From the NCBI GenBank assembly GCA_027625915.1, contig JANTQA010000026.1:5518001-5582000 (forward strand): a stretch of 64,000 nucleotides of DNA, in the 5' to 3' direction. The notes below the pieces were generated by a model. That model was not told where the DNA came from. It was given only the letters and a program-made list of their open reading frames with translations, and ran no database searches. Shown here piece by piece: positions 21,448-32,919 of the stretch. The first letter of the stretch is position 1. The number at the start of each line of letters is the position of its first letter. Source of the stretch: Anaeramoeba flamelloides (taxonomy: Eukaryota; Metamonada; Anaeramoebidae). The translations under genes were made by a program, and so were the position numbers.

Positions 21448-22839
21448 CAATTATTGGCCAAAATTTTTTAGGGACTAGTCTCTATTATTTTTTTTTTTTT
21501 GGCCAATTTCTAAATAAGGATTCCTTACTGTTAATTGAAAAATAAAAATTTCAATATTGTTATTCAGTTTCGAAAAAAATCACATTCCAAGAATTAGAAT
21601 AAATCTATCAAAAGTCTCAATTGTATAAGAGAAAATTCATAATTTAAATTAATTTTTGGAATTAAAATTTTGAAATTTTGCATGATTTTATAATCTTTTC
21701 TTGGAAAGCTGAATGAAAAAATTTTTTTCATTTATTTTGTAACAAATAGTATCTAATTTTCTACTTGTATTAGTTGTGAAAAAGTGAAAATATAAACTTT
21801 ATATAAACAACTCTCAACACACAACTCTAACTTTTAATTTCACATTGCCTTTGATTTTTGACCATTGATTAACGTTGAATTGTTCCATTGTCTCTACAAA
21901 TAATATCAATTACATTAAAAGTAATGTGATTTTCTCTTATTTTTTTTTTTTTAGTGCTGGGTTAATTCTTTTTATTTTTTCAAAAATTGAAGTTACCAAC
22001 AACGTCTTTGCGAGAATATTTACTTGATTTTCTTTTTGAAACTGAAATGATCCTTTCAAACCTACCAAAGAACTTTTTTTTATTTTTGTGATATTTTTTT
22101 TTGTCTGTCTCGTTTCTCTAAAAAATTTTTGTTAATATCCAGAAAAATTGTTACAAGGTTATTCGGGAAAGTTTTTTGGGAATTTTGCATGTAGACATCT
22201 AATAACTATTAAATTTGCAATAATTAGTTAACTTTTTTTTATTGATACAAAAAAATATGATCTTTTTAAGAAATAAAAAGATTTATGGATTCAATACAAT
22301 ATCAAAACACTTGCTATATCTTCTTATCCAAATTTATCTTTATGGGGAAATAAAATTATTAGCCATCAATTATTGTCAATTATCTACATTTTGACCTTTT
22401 AGAACAATTTTTAAATCCATCTAATGTCTCTTCCCTTAACTAAAAAAATCTCTAAAATTCGAGGCAGGGTCCTATGGTTTTAAAATTTGTTCTAAAGTGA
22501 AATTTTCTCAAAAAGTCAATTTTTTCCAATCCTATTTTTAATTTTGAATGTCACAGAAAAGAGTATTATCTCTTTTTGGAAAAGTATTTCATTTATAACT
22601 TCTTTGATCTAAATTCAAAATATTTGTGAGATTTACCAACCCAAATAAACTGATTAGAATTCACAAAATACCAGTTTTCAATTTGAAATATAGTTCTTAA
22701 ATATTTTATGTTGTTATATTTCATAGAATTATAAGAATTGTATTAACAAAAGAGTATTTTTTCGAAATAAAATGAAATCTTGCAAAGATCTTAATAATAA
22801 TATATTTTTTTTTTTTTTTTTTTTTTTTCGAAATGTGTG
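21448..22839. other. Intergenic, no gene supported
   Basis: AT-rich, with T runs near 21490, 21940 and 22803-22827. No open frame with a recognisable domain and no RNA gene seen. Confidence 0.5.
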
Positions 22840-23560
22840 TAATAGCTTATGGAAGGGATAAATCAACCCCATTTAAACAATTAATTAATTTGAGTCTCTT
22901 TTTTAAAATTCAAAATTTGCAGGTTTCCAATATAAAACGAAAAACAATAAACTATTATTTTTATTAAAGTAAATTATTGAAAATGGGAAAATATATTTTT
23001 TATTTTATCTTGGAAATTATTAGATTACAAAAAAAATATTTATTTTATTATATTTTTTCATTTTTTGTCTTTCAATTTAAATCCCAGTTTTTAAAACTTA
23101 TTTAGATATAGATTATTAAATAATTAAAATCTGGATAAAAAATTATCTTTTTACTTTTAGATCTATTAAGTAAAAAATTTTAATTCTTTAAAGTTATAAA
23201 AAAATGGTTACATTTTTTTAAAAAATGAAAAAAAAATTAAAAAAAATTTTTTAAGAAATTATTTAAACAAATAATTTTTTTCTGCTTCAAAGAATCCTTA
23301 TAACAATTAAAATCATTTTTGGCAGAAAAAAAAATTGATTTTGAATTTTGTTGATAAATTAACTAATTTCCAAATTTTTTTGGGAAATTTTATATCGCAA
23401 AAATAGAATTTCATTTTATAACAGAAAAACAGTTCCCGAGGTGAAAATTTGTAAAAGGTGATAAAATTTTATATGTTAGGCAATTATTCTTAAAATAATA
23501 TCAATATTTTAACTTCAGTTGAATAAATTAATTTTTTGGTAAACAAAAAGAATTATCTCA
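22840..23560 (-). repeat. Dispersed repeat R2, copy in reverse orientation
   Basis: Its complement matches 29010-29735: AAATTAATTTGAGTC-type sequence, CAATATAAAACGAAAAA, CTGCCAAAAATGATTT, ATTGTTATAAGGATTCTTT. It is diverged from the copies at 28447-29740 and 52379-53900. No coding frame; the class is unknown. Confidence 0.55.
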
Positions 23561-24013
23561 AAAAAGAGGAAAAATCTTTTTATTACTATTACTGGTGACA
23601 ATAAACTTTTTATTGGAGAATAATGATGAAAATGGTTATAAATAGGGTATTCATTTTTCAGTATGTGAGAAATAAAATGAATTTAATAGTTTTCTTTTTC
23701 AGAAAAAATGGGAAATTGAAAAATTGATCTGACTGAAAATATCTCCTTTTATTGCTTAATTAGTCGATCAGAATTTTTGGACATTTTACATCTACAACCT
23801 TCTGAAAGTAGGGAATACCACCAATAAAATAATTTATAAATTTTACCTGTTGTACTATTGTGCTGATCCCATAAACTATTTTATTTTCTTTATTTTCGCA
23901 TTCGGGAAACTCTTGATAATTGACGGTACATTACATGGAGACAGTTTGTTTATTTTCACATTGGTTTGTATTATTTTTAAAAATTTTGGAACTTTCCAAC
24001 GAAAAATGTACTT
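23561..24013. other. Spacer, no gene supported
   Basis: A plus-strand open frame (23850-24062) encodes a hydrophobic peptide with a non-ATG start and runs into repeat R4. There is no upstream exon or motif to support it. Confidence 0.4.
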
Positions 24014-25240
24014 TTATAGGTCTAGTAATTTACTGTTGATTTGTTCCATACTCAAAGAGTGACTCGAAACCTAAAAAGGGTATTGTGAAATTATCTTCTT
24101 TTGATTCTCAACATTCAAATAATAAAAATAAAAAAAATGAGATCTCAATTGGTAAAAAATTGGCTTATTAACAAAAATGAAAACATACTCAATCGAAAAA
24201 AATTCAAAATTTTAAAAAAAATTACTTATGTCAATATTTAAATTTTCCAAATGGTTAAATTCATTCAATTGAAAACAAATTGCTTTCTTAAAGTACACAA
24301 TCAATTTAATTTGATTTAGTCTAATTTGTGATTAGATTGTAACTCTCTATATTTGACAGAGGAAGGAATTTATAACATTTTTGAGATTAAAATAACTCAT
24401 TTGAGAATATAAAAAAATCCGAAAAAAAAAATCTTGGAAATCTCATAAAACGCCAAAGAGTGTACTTCAAAATACAATACTTTTTTTCAAAATTATAAAC
24501 TAAATTTCAGAATAAATGGCCCATCTTACATTTGAATTTTGAATTGCTTTTGTATCGTTTTGAAGTTTTTCCTCTTACAATGAAAAGTTTGTAAATAAAT
24601 CATTTTTTCTCTTTTAATTTTTTCAATCGTGTTTTGTTAAAATGGAAAATGAAAATAAAAAATTGGAAAGAAGTAACATTTAAATTAATGAAAAAATTAT
24701 TTTCAAATATGAAAAAGAGATTCGATTTAGTTATTCAAAAGGAAGGAGAATCGATAAATAGGGTTTTTTTACCTTTTTAAATTTTCTATTTTTTATGTAA
24801 TGATTCTTTCAAAATATATGTACCAATTTTTTTTAACTGTTTTTTTAATTTTTGTTTCTTTTATTTTTAGACAAAAGTTAAATATCTTTTGAGTATAGAA
24901 CTGAATATTAAAATCAAAATTTTTATATTATAATAGATAACTTCAATTATTAACAATATTTTTCTTCAAAATTTGATTTTTGATGGGTAAATGATTTTGA
25001 AAGGGAGTTTATTTTAAACCATTCTAATTGGAAATTGAGTGTCTCTATTTGGCAATTTTTTCTAAAAATACACTCTTTTTTGATTCCTCAATTTTGAAGA
25101 TCGATCACTTATAGGCGAATTCTTTTTTGGTGATTATTATACACTAATAAAAAGTAAAAAAAAGTTTGTTTCCATTTCTGAAAATTATTTTTCACCTTAA
25201 GAACTCAACCCTTAAAAAGGTTTTTAAAATTTTAACTCCA
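24014..25240 (+). repeat. Dispersed repeat R4, longest copy
   Basis: Starts AGGTCTAGTAATTTAC. It is homologous, in reverse orientation, to 34545-35255: AAAAAGGGTATTGTGAAAT, CAAATGAGTTATTTT (complement), CGCCAAAGAGTG, CCATTCTAATTGGAAATTGAG, and TCCATTTC near the right end occur in the same order. The stretch 24460-24985 has no counterpart in the 34-kb copy, so one copy gained or lost about 500 bp. Confidence 0.6.
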
Positions 25241-25765
25241 AAAATAATAGCTTTTCCTCAACAAAAAGCAACCTTGAATATAATACAATTTGGAAAAAAA
25301 AAAAGTCAAGAAAATAAAGAAGAAAAATCGAATATTCTTATTCTAAAATAATTGAAGTCAAAAAACTGTTTATACCCACCACCCATTAAGAAAGGTGAAT
25401 TTGTGATACTACTCAAGAGACATCATATCTTAGTGTTGTTGAGTTGAGTGCTAGTTTTGAGAATATTTTAAGTTTTGATTGAGATCAATAATTCTTTCTA
25501 ATTGAGAACTTGAAATGTAAAATTAGTTTCACCGCAAAAAAAAACAAGAAGGATTTTGTTTGATTGCAAAATAATTTCAATTTCTCAAAATTCCATTCTT
25601 TTTAAACAAGAGAAATTAGAAACGGAATGTGTAAAATTGAAAATTTTGAATTTATCTTGATTTTTCAAATCTTTTAATGTTTTGAAAAAATAATTATTTA
25701 TTTTTTAGCTTTTCTCCTCAAATAGTATTTTGTGCTCTATCTTTGTCGAAAAAAAAAAACAAAAC

Positions 25766-28700
25766 ATGTTTTTCTTTGGCTACTCAATCGAAACATACGG
25801 AACCTTTTTGGGATCGGGGCTAAGTGTTCTAGGAGCTATACTGACATTTTGGTTTTCAAGGCATGTGACCCTAAATATGTTGCCGTTCAAGCACTATTTA
25901 ACTGTACTCTCCTTTTTTGATTTTTTCATTGGGCTGATCTTGTTTATCCCAGGACCAAAAATGGATACTTTTTGCAGCTTCCAAGCCGCGGTAAGACGAA
26001 TTTTTAATTTTTTTGGTTTTTGATTTGATGGTGAAGATCAATTCCCTTTCACAAAGCTTCACATTTCTCACCAACTTGTTTTGTGTTTTCTTAATTCCTT
26101 TTTTATTTTCAATTTTTCAAATTATTTAAATTTTCTGTACTTTTGAAAAGTCACTTTGTTTTATTTGGCCGTGGCCAATTGGATTTTCAGCAATGCTTTC
26201 TTTAATGATTTATTTGCAAATTGTTCATGGCTGGGAACTGAAACGTTTATCCCAAATAATTCTTCCTTTGTGGTGTTTCTTAATCTTAGTGTGTTCGATA
26301 GTGTCAACTTGTGTTTATTATTACTCTTCAAACCAACTCATTCATGGAAAAACTTGGTAATTTTTTTCCTTTTCTTTTGTTTGCTCTTATTGGATTTTTT
26401 TTTTTTTTTTCAGGCCTCCTAATCTTTCAAAAGAGATTAAAACTCGATTCCCAATACCAGTGGTATGTGGTTTTCTTTTTCAATTCCATAATAAAATGGA
26501 AAATTTTTTATTATTTTGTCGATCTTTTGAATGTGTTAGAAGAGGATTTTGTCAAAGAGCGAAGAATTCATAAAACTAAATCAAACAGTTTTCGAATTGT
26601 TTAATTGAGGTAACTCATAAAAAAGCTGTTTAGAATATTTTAAATTCATGAACACCTTTGTTTCATTTATAGGAATAAACAAAAATTACTGGACACTTTC
26701 ATAAAGATCGCATTTTTTTTTTCAAATGAAAATGTTTTGGTTTTAGGTACTAGTAAACTAAAAAAAATCTTCAAGTAAATTTACTAACAAATTAAAAAAA
26801 ATTTTACCGTATCTTGAAATTGAAAAATAAAGTAAAAATCTGATAACTACAATACCAAACTTACTTTTAATACTATTTTCAGAAATGAATTATTGTTTTT
26901 AAAAGTCTGATCCATTTTTCCCATTTCTGAAAAGTTCAAAATCCAACATATTTCTAAATTATTTAAAAAAATTTTTTCTTTAAAAGAAGATTGAATTCTT
27001 ATTGCCTATAAAGGAAGTGTACAAAAATACACTTTAAAAATGAAACCACTAAGTTCTAAAATAACCAAGTTTAAAAAATCTACTTAATCTCAAAAAAAAT
27101 ACAATATTTATTTTAAACTTGTAAAAAATATAATTTTTTGATTAAAAGAACAGACCAAATCTATTTTTTCTTGGGATTAAATGAAAAAATCTGAGAAAAA
27201 TAACCAAAGAATCGAATTAAAAATTCTCCCGAAATACTTTTTTAAAACCTGGAAAATTCAACTTATTATCTCAAGAAATACTTTTTAATTTGATTATTTA
27301 TAATTAATAATTATAAACCCAATCTTAATTATTTCAGTAAGTCATTAGCAACCCAATGATTAAAAGTATCAAATAGGTTTTACATTTATTTCTCTATTTT
27401 TTCAAGATTTTGCAACAAATAAAACGAATTCAAATGCATATATCTAATAATAAAAATAATAATAGATATTATCAAATACCTGATTTTAATACAAACAGTT
27501 TCATGTTTATACTCTTGATATTTGAAAAAGTATATTGAACAAGTCTTTTAAATTTCAAGAAATTTCATAAATATTTGTGAATAAAATAAATGCTCAAATT
27601 TTTTAGATCTTCAAGGATACAATATTTGATTTATTTTTCATATATTTTTAAAATAATATTAAAGTTTCAAGGTTACTTGTTCATAAATACTCTCAGAAAT
27701 TACTAAAAGTGATATTTCTTCAAAATTAAATTTTTTTGCAAATTTTTATTTTTCTAATTTGATCCAAAAACCAAACAAAAAAGGATCTGGATCTTTTGAC
27801 TGAAAATTCCATTGGAAAAATGAAATCCTTTAAAAATGATTATTCAAATCTCTAAAGTTGACAAACGAAGTTTCTTATTAGGTTTAATTGTATCCTAATG
27901 TAAATAATTACTCTATTACCTTTGGGAAAAAAAATAAATAAGAGTTACTAGTCCATTAAGATTCAAATTTTAGGGTCTAACAACTTTTCATGAATTGTCT
28001 TTCGAGGTGAGTGTGGTTTGCTCTCAAAAGTTAATGTTGTGGAATTGTTCCTCTTTTGGATGAAAAAATTCAAATAACAAAAAAAAAATAACAGTTCAGT
28101 ACCTAGTTGGCAAAATACAATAAATATTCAAAAAAAATCGCTGATCTCAATTACCGAAAAATTCAAGGAACTAAAAACAAAAAAAAAAAAAAACTAAAGG
28201 ATTTCAAATTCAAAAATGCAAAGAATAAAAAAAAAGAAATTCAGAGAATTTAAATTTGTGAAAAAACAAAATATTCAAAAAAAAAAAAAAGATTAAAAGA
28301 ATTACTTTGACAAAAACCAAAATGAAAAAAGAGTTTCTAAAACAAGAATTCAAATAAAAAAAAAAAAAAAATTGACTTGATGACACTAATGATTATCCAA
28401 ATAAGAAAAAAAGTTTCAAAGATTCTCGATTCCAAAAATTCAAATAAGGGATCAGTCTTCTACAAAAACAAGGAAAAATTTTAAAATATGTTATTGGATT
28501 ATTTTCTCTCCTTAGAAATTGAGGTATATGCCAAGTGTCAAAAAATTCTGATCCACTAAGAAACCCAAAAAAGAATATTTATTATTGTGAGATCAATTTT
28601 TTTTTCCATTTTTTCTGATACTGATAAATTCAAATAGATGTTTGAAAATTTTTAGTTCATTTTTCATTTTCATTTTGTAAAATTTTTTACTTTAGCTTTG

Positions 28701-30604
28701 ATTTACAGCTCTCCACTCATTTAAATGTTAAGAAACATTGTAAATTAGTTGGTCCTTCAAAAAATTCTTTTTCAAGAACTATTTTATCTGGAATGCTTTA
28801 AAAGTAGAGTTTACAAGATTTAAACAAAAATTGAAATTGAACTAAAAATTGTTTGTGATTTTTTTGAATTTATCAGTAAAGAAAATTATTGAATTCATTT
28901 TATTTCTCACATTATAACAAGTTTTTGCCTTTTTTATTGCCATTTTGATCATTATTAGACAACAAAAAGCCTTTGTTACCAGTAATACTAATATAAAAAT
29001 TTTTCTTTCTTTTTTGATATAAAACTTATGGTTAACCAAAAAAATGATATATTCAACCGATTGGAAAATAATTGTGTTTTTTTAAGAAAAATAGTTATAA
29101 CTATTTAAATTTTAAAGTCAGTTAAAAATGTTACCAAGAAATTTTGTTATTGTTTTAAGATGAAATTCGATTTTTCATAATAAAATTTTCTTGAAAAAAA
29201 TGCAGTATGTTGTAATTTGATCCTCAAAATAAAAAAACCAATTTTTTTCTGTCAAAAATGATTTGAATTGTTATAAGGGTTCTTTTGAATAAGACCAAAA
29301 AATTTGTTAAAAAAATTTTTCAAATTTGAAATTTTTATTCATTTTTTGAAAACCAGAAAACAAATTTTTTAAAACATTAAAAAGAAAATTTTTTTTTGCT
29401 TAATAGACTCAATTTAATTGGGAAAATATTGTTAGGTTTCTATCAAATATTCATTTATTTAACTACCAATACCACAATTGGTTTTATGGGCGAATATTTG
29501 AATTGAATTATTAATTATGAAAAATAAATACATATAAAAAATTTGTTTTCTAAATCAAGACTTTCAAACATAAAACGAAAAATATGTTTTCCCATTTTCA
29601 AGAATTAACATGAGTGTTAAACAAAACAATGGCTTACTTTTTTTCGTTTTATATTGACAATATGTAAAATTTTGGAATTCAAAAAATAGACTCAAATTAA
29701 TAAATTGTTTTGATGGGGTTAACTCGTCCATTCCATTAGGTAAAATACAAATTTTTAAAAATTAAGATCTTAAGGAATTAGCCTCGCCCTAGAATCATCT
29801 ATAATTAAAATGTGTTGCCATTTGATAAAAAATGATATTAGTACCTCGTTAGTTCAAATGACTCTAAAAAATATATTATAAATATTATTGAAGAATAAAT
29901 TATTACATTTTTTTACTAATGATCACAATTAAAAATTTGTGAGTTATAGAAATTTATTTTTTAATTACTTTTCCTAAATTTAAAGATAAAAAAACAAAAT
30001 AATAGTATTTTGGTGTTTAAAAATCAATATTTAGAAGACTCCAAAAGTAACTATTTTTTTCATTTTACAAATTTCAGAGATTTTGTGAATAATCATCAAC
30101 ATAAAAAAAAGCAAAGATTGATTACTTTTATTTCATTTATACAAAAAAATTTGCTTTTTCAATAAATTTCCGAATATGTGAAAATAATTGGTAAAATGAA
30201 TATCTGAGTTAATTATTTAGCTTTGTAAAAGAAAATTAAATTTTTTATAGCAACTAATCCACATTTGGAGACAAATTTAAGAAAGTTATTGAAAGCTTTA
30301 AATAATATCTTTAAGTTCGACAAAGAAATTCATTATGTTTAACAATGGAGAGGTTAAATTTTTTAAAAAAATTCTCAAAAAAAAATTATTCGAATTTTTT
30401 TTATTTCTCTATAGGGGTTGTTTATCATAGAAAAACTTGATTTTTGTTTGTATAAACTTGTGCTCACTTAATTTTTATATTTTTTTTAAAAAGAATAAAT
30501 AAAAATTGAAAATTGTTGAATTTAATTATTGTGGAGTAATTGTATTGTTGAAACTATCACCAGTTTAAAATGACGGGGTGTGTTTGTGTGTGTGGGGGGG
30601 GGGT

Positions 30605-30643
<39 letters not shown>

Positions 30644-31654
30644 TGTGTGTGTGGGTGTATGTATGTGCGTGTGTGTGATTTAATGTCTTTCTTATCAACA
30701 ATTTTGTTAAATTAAAAATTTTCCAAAAAAGGAGAAAAGTAAAGTGTAGAAATATTTTTTTCAAATGGATTGATTTCAATACAATCTTGTTTGATTAATA
30801 ACATTTTTCGAAAAAAAAAACAAAGAAAATGTTATCAAAATAAATTGTAAAAAAAGGATTTGAAAAATGTTGAAAATTTCTTAAAAAAAATATTAATTTT
30901 TATTTTTCAATTAATATATGAAAATAGGATCAAATGATTGTTTGCTTTTTTATATATAATTTTTGCGGAAAATCCCATAAAGTTATTATATTTAAATAAT
31001 ATTAGTTTTGGTTATTTTTGTATGGGTGATTAATTATTGAACAATTGCTAATCCACTATTTCAAATTAGTTTTTTGATTTGTAACATTTTTAGAATAAGT
31101 TTCAACTCAAAACATTTTTAACATTTTTTTGGCATTTATCTTTCTCAAATTAAAACTTTTTTTTCAATAAAATATATAAAAAATAATAATAAATAAATAA
31201 AAATAGGTGTTGGTTTGATTCGTTGTTAACCCGAAAGGTGTTTTTATTGATATATATCCCCTTTTGGATATTTGCCTTGGTGTGCTTATCATTGGGAATT
31301 CTACTTTTTAAATATTTTTTAAAAAATAAAAATCAAGATTTATATTCCAAGTATAAAGCACGCAGATGGTTATTGTTCCCGATCTTTGTGTTAATTACAA
31401 CATTATTTACTTCAATCAAAAGAACAAATGAAATAATTCATCATGGCCAAGAATCAAACAATATAATAAATTTTTTGAATGGTTTATTAACCCCCCTAGT
31501 TGGATTTTTTGATTTCCTGCTCTTTTATTTATTGGACCCCTTAGTAAGAAAGGAGGTCATAACAAGTATGAGAAATAAAAGTGATGAACACATACCTTTA
31601 AAAAATGTAGTTTATGATACGAATTCTTCTTCGGAAACTGATTTAGTATTTTAA
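25766..31654 (+). CDS. Seven-transmembrane receptor of the slime-mould cAMP-receptor (Dicty_CAR) type, three exons
   Basis: Exons 25766-25990, 26151-26356 and 31207-31654 join in frame to 292 residues. Exon 1 (ATG at 25766) gives an outer N-terminus and two helices (SGLSVLGAILTFWF; YLTVLSFFDFFIGLILF), then the conserved CSFQA before helix 3, ending at GTAAGA. Exon 2 gives helices 3 and 4 (MLSLMIYLQIVHGWELKR; LWCFLILVCSIVSTCVYYY) and ends in phase 2 at GTAATT. Exon 3 completes HGKTWCWFDS, the WCW motif of extracellular loop 2 in this family, then helix 5 (LIYIPFWIFALVCL), a basic third loop, helix 6 (LLFPIFVLITTLF) and helix 7 with GFFDFLLFYLLDPLVRKE, ending in a Ser/Asp-rich tail. These receptors couple extracellular cues to G proteins; the ligand here is unknown. 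The 3' splice site of exon 2 (GAAAAG) is weak. Intron 2 is 4,850 bp and full of mobile DNA. Confidence 0.75.
26414..26461 (+). other. Possible extra or cryptic exon in the receptor gene
   Basis: A strong T-rich acceptor (TTTTTTTTTTCAG, ending 26413) precedes GCCTCCTAATC. The reading continues the exon 2 frame as W-PPNLSKEIKTRFPIPV to a GTATGT donor at 26462. Joined to exon 3 it would shift the frame to an early stop, so it may be a cryptic exon, a poison exon or chance. Confidence 0.3.
26746..27955. mobile_element. piggyBac-like non-autonomous element, copy 2 (1,210 bp), in the receptor intron
   Basis: Ends GGTACTAGTAAACT and (complement of right end) GGACTAGTAACTCT. The right flank is TTAA (27956-27959); the left flank is TTTA, one change from TTAA. 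It is nearly identical to copy 1 (9737-10947). No coding capacity. It lies in the sense-strand intron of the receptor gene. Confidence 0.8.
27973..28446 (+). repeat. Dispersed repeat R4 fragment and A-rich tail
   Basis: Starts AGGGTCTAACAAC and shares CTCTTTTGGAT and ATTCAAATAACAAA with the other R4 copies. It begins only 17 bp after the TTAA of piggyBac-like copy 2. After about 28150 the sequence is dominated by A runs and short AAATTC units. Confidence 0.5.
28447..29740 (+). repeat. Dispersed repeat R2, full copy interrupted by a MITE
   Basis: Starts ATCAGTCTTCTACAAAAAC and aligns with 52379-53900 through GATC(C/G)ACTAAGAAACCCA, TTCATTTTATTTCTCACATT, TATTGCCATTTT, ATCATTATTAGACAA and TTTTTTTGCTTAATAGA. 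A 256-bp MITE splits it at 28621-28876. A 65-codon minus-strand open frame (29039-28842) has a counterpart in the other copy (52707-52516), but in both it is Lys/Ile-rich without a domain, and is probably conserved only because the repeat is. Confidence 0.65.
28621..28876. mobile_element. 256-bp MITE with perfect 14-bp terminal inverted repeats and TA duplication
   Basis: Starts CTGATAAATTCAAA and ends TTTGAATTTATCAG, flanked by TA on both sides (28619-28620, 28877-28878). The homologous R2 copy at 52545-52555 lacks it (TTTTCTGA directly followed by AAAAGAAAATTATT), which confirms insertion. No coding capacity. Confidence 0.85.
29741..30586. other. Receptor intron, AT-rich, with repeat R5
   Basis: 29755-29960 (read on the minus strand) resembles 9310-9505. 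The remainder holds no supported feature. Confidence 0.4.
30587..30672. repeat. (TG)n microsatellite with a G11 run
   Basis: GT dinucleotides interrupted once by a run of eleven G. It lies in intron 2 of the receptor gene. The minus-strand 'protein' of alternating Thr and His across it is an artefact of the repeat. Confidence 0.9.
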
Positions 31655-32919
31655 TTAGTGATTTATACATTACTATAATATATATATATATATATATATA
31701 TTACTATAAAGTGTTGATAAATTAATAAATATAAATGAGATATTTTTTCGCAAAAAAAAAAAAATACCAATTGTATAAGTTTTGAAAGAAAGAAATGATT
31801 ATTGTTTGGTGCATTTGATGATCGTTTAATATATATTTATATATTCTTATATTTATTTATTTGTGTGTTTATTTATTTATTTAATAAAATAAAAATGACA
31901 TAATTTTATTCATCTTAATTTATTACATAAGGGTATATTTAAAACCCTTAAAAATGTTTTTCTGTTTTTATTATGTGTGATCGTTGGAAAATTTTTAGAT
32001 TTTTACTCAAAGTAAAAAAAAAAATGATAAGAATAATTCAAAATAATATATATTCGACATGTAACTGGTTTCTAATGATATGTGTGATGTGATTTGGTAA
32101 TATATTTATGGAATATTAAGTTAATTATCATCTTTATGGAATTTTAATTTGTATTTTGTTTTGTTTTTTTTTTTTGTTTTGGATAATATTTCGATAAATT
32201 TTCATTTTCTATCAATTATATAAATAGTTGTATCTCTTTTCTAGAATTGAAAATATTTGAGTAAAATGAAATATTTTATATAATTTTTTTCATGTGGTGA
32301 GGATCGGGATATGTTTGAATACTTTTTCGAGTTTGTATTTTCTATATCTGGCTTTGAGTGTCGTAAGAAAAGTTTGACTTCTTCGGTTTATATATATATA
32401 TATATTTAATAAAAGCAATAACTCAAAGTATTCTTAAAAAAAAAATAGGCAATACAATTTAAAATGATTTTACTTTTTTTTTATTAACCAAATATTTTCA
32501 TCAAGTAAAAATTTACCTGAAAAAATTCAAAAAAAAATCAAACATTTTCAACAGACAACTGAAAAAAAAAAAAAAAAAAAAAGGCTGTGGTATTTTATCA
32601 TTGTTAGTCAACATCTTTCGTTTGGGGGGGTAGAATATTTCACAGGTATTTTGCCTTTGTTATACAAGTTTCGCAAATGTTCTATATTAATATTCATTGT
32701 GGTAACCAGTGTATCTGGCTTGATCAATAAACAATATTTGTATTTTGTTTAATTTTATGGTTTTGTCAATTTTTTATAAGGTTTTTATTTTTGATTTTTT
32801 TTTTTTTTAATTTCTTTTAATAAATTATTAAATTTGGAATTTTGGAATTATCTAGTAGAAATTTCCAATATTTTGGTTTTGATATTTTATTTTTTTAAGT
32901 TTTATTTTCATAAAAGTTT
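31655..32919. other. 3' flank of the receptor gene, no further gene
   Basis: Holds (TA)n runs at 31677-31702 and near 32390-32405 and long A and T runs. No open frame with a recognisable domain. Confidence 0.5.

Noticed and set aside
28842-29039. Minus-strand frame conserved at 52516-52707
   Set aside because: Both lie in repeat R2, which explains the similarity; the peptides are Lys/Ile-rich and the reading frame is not better kept than the rest of the repeat.
30522-30779. Minus-strand Thr/His-repeat protein
   Set aside because: Translation of the (TG)n microsatellite.
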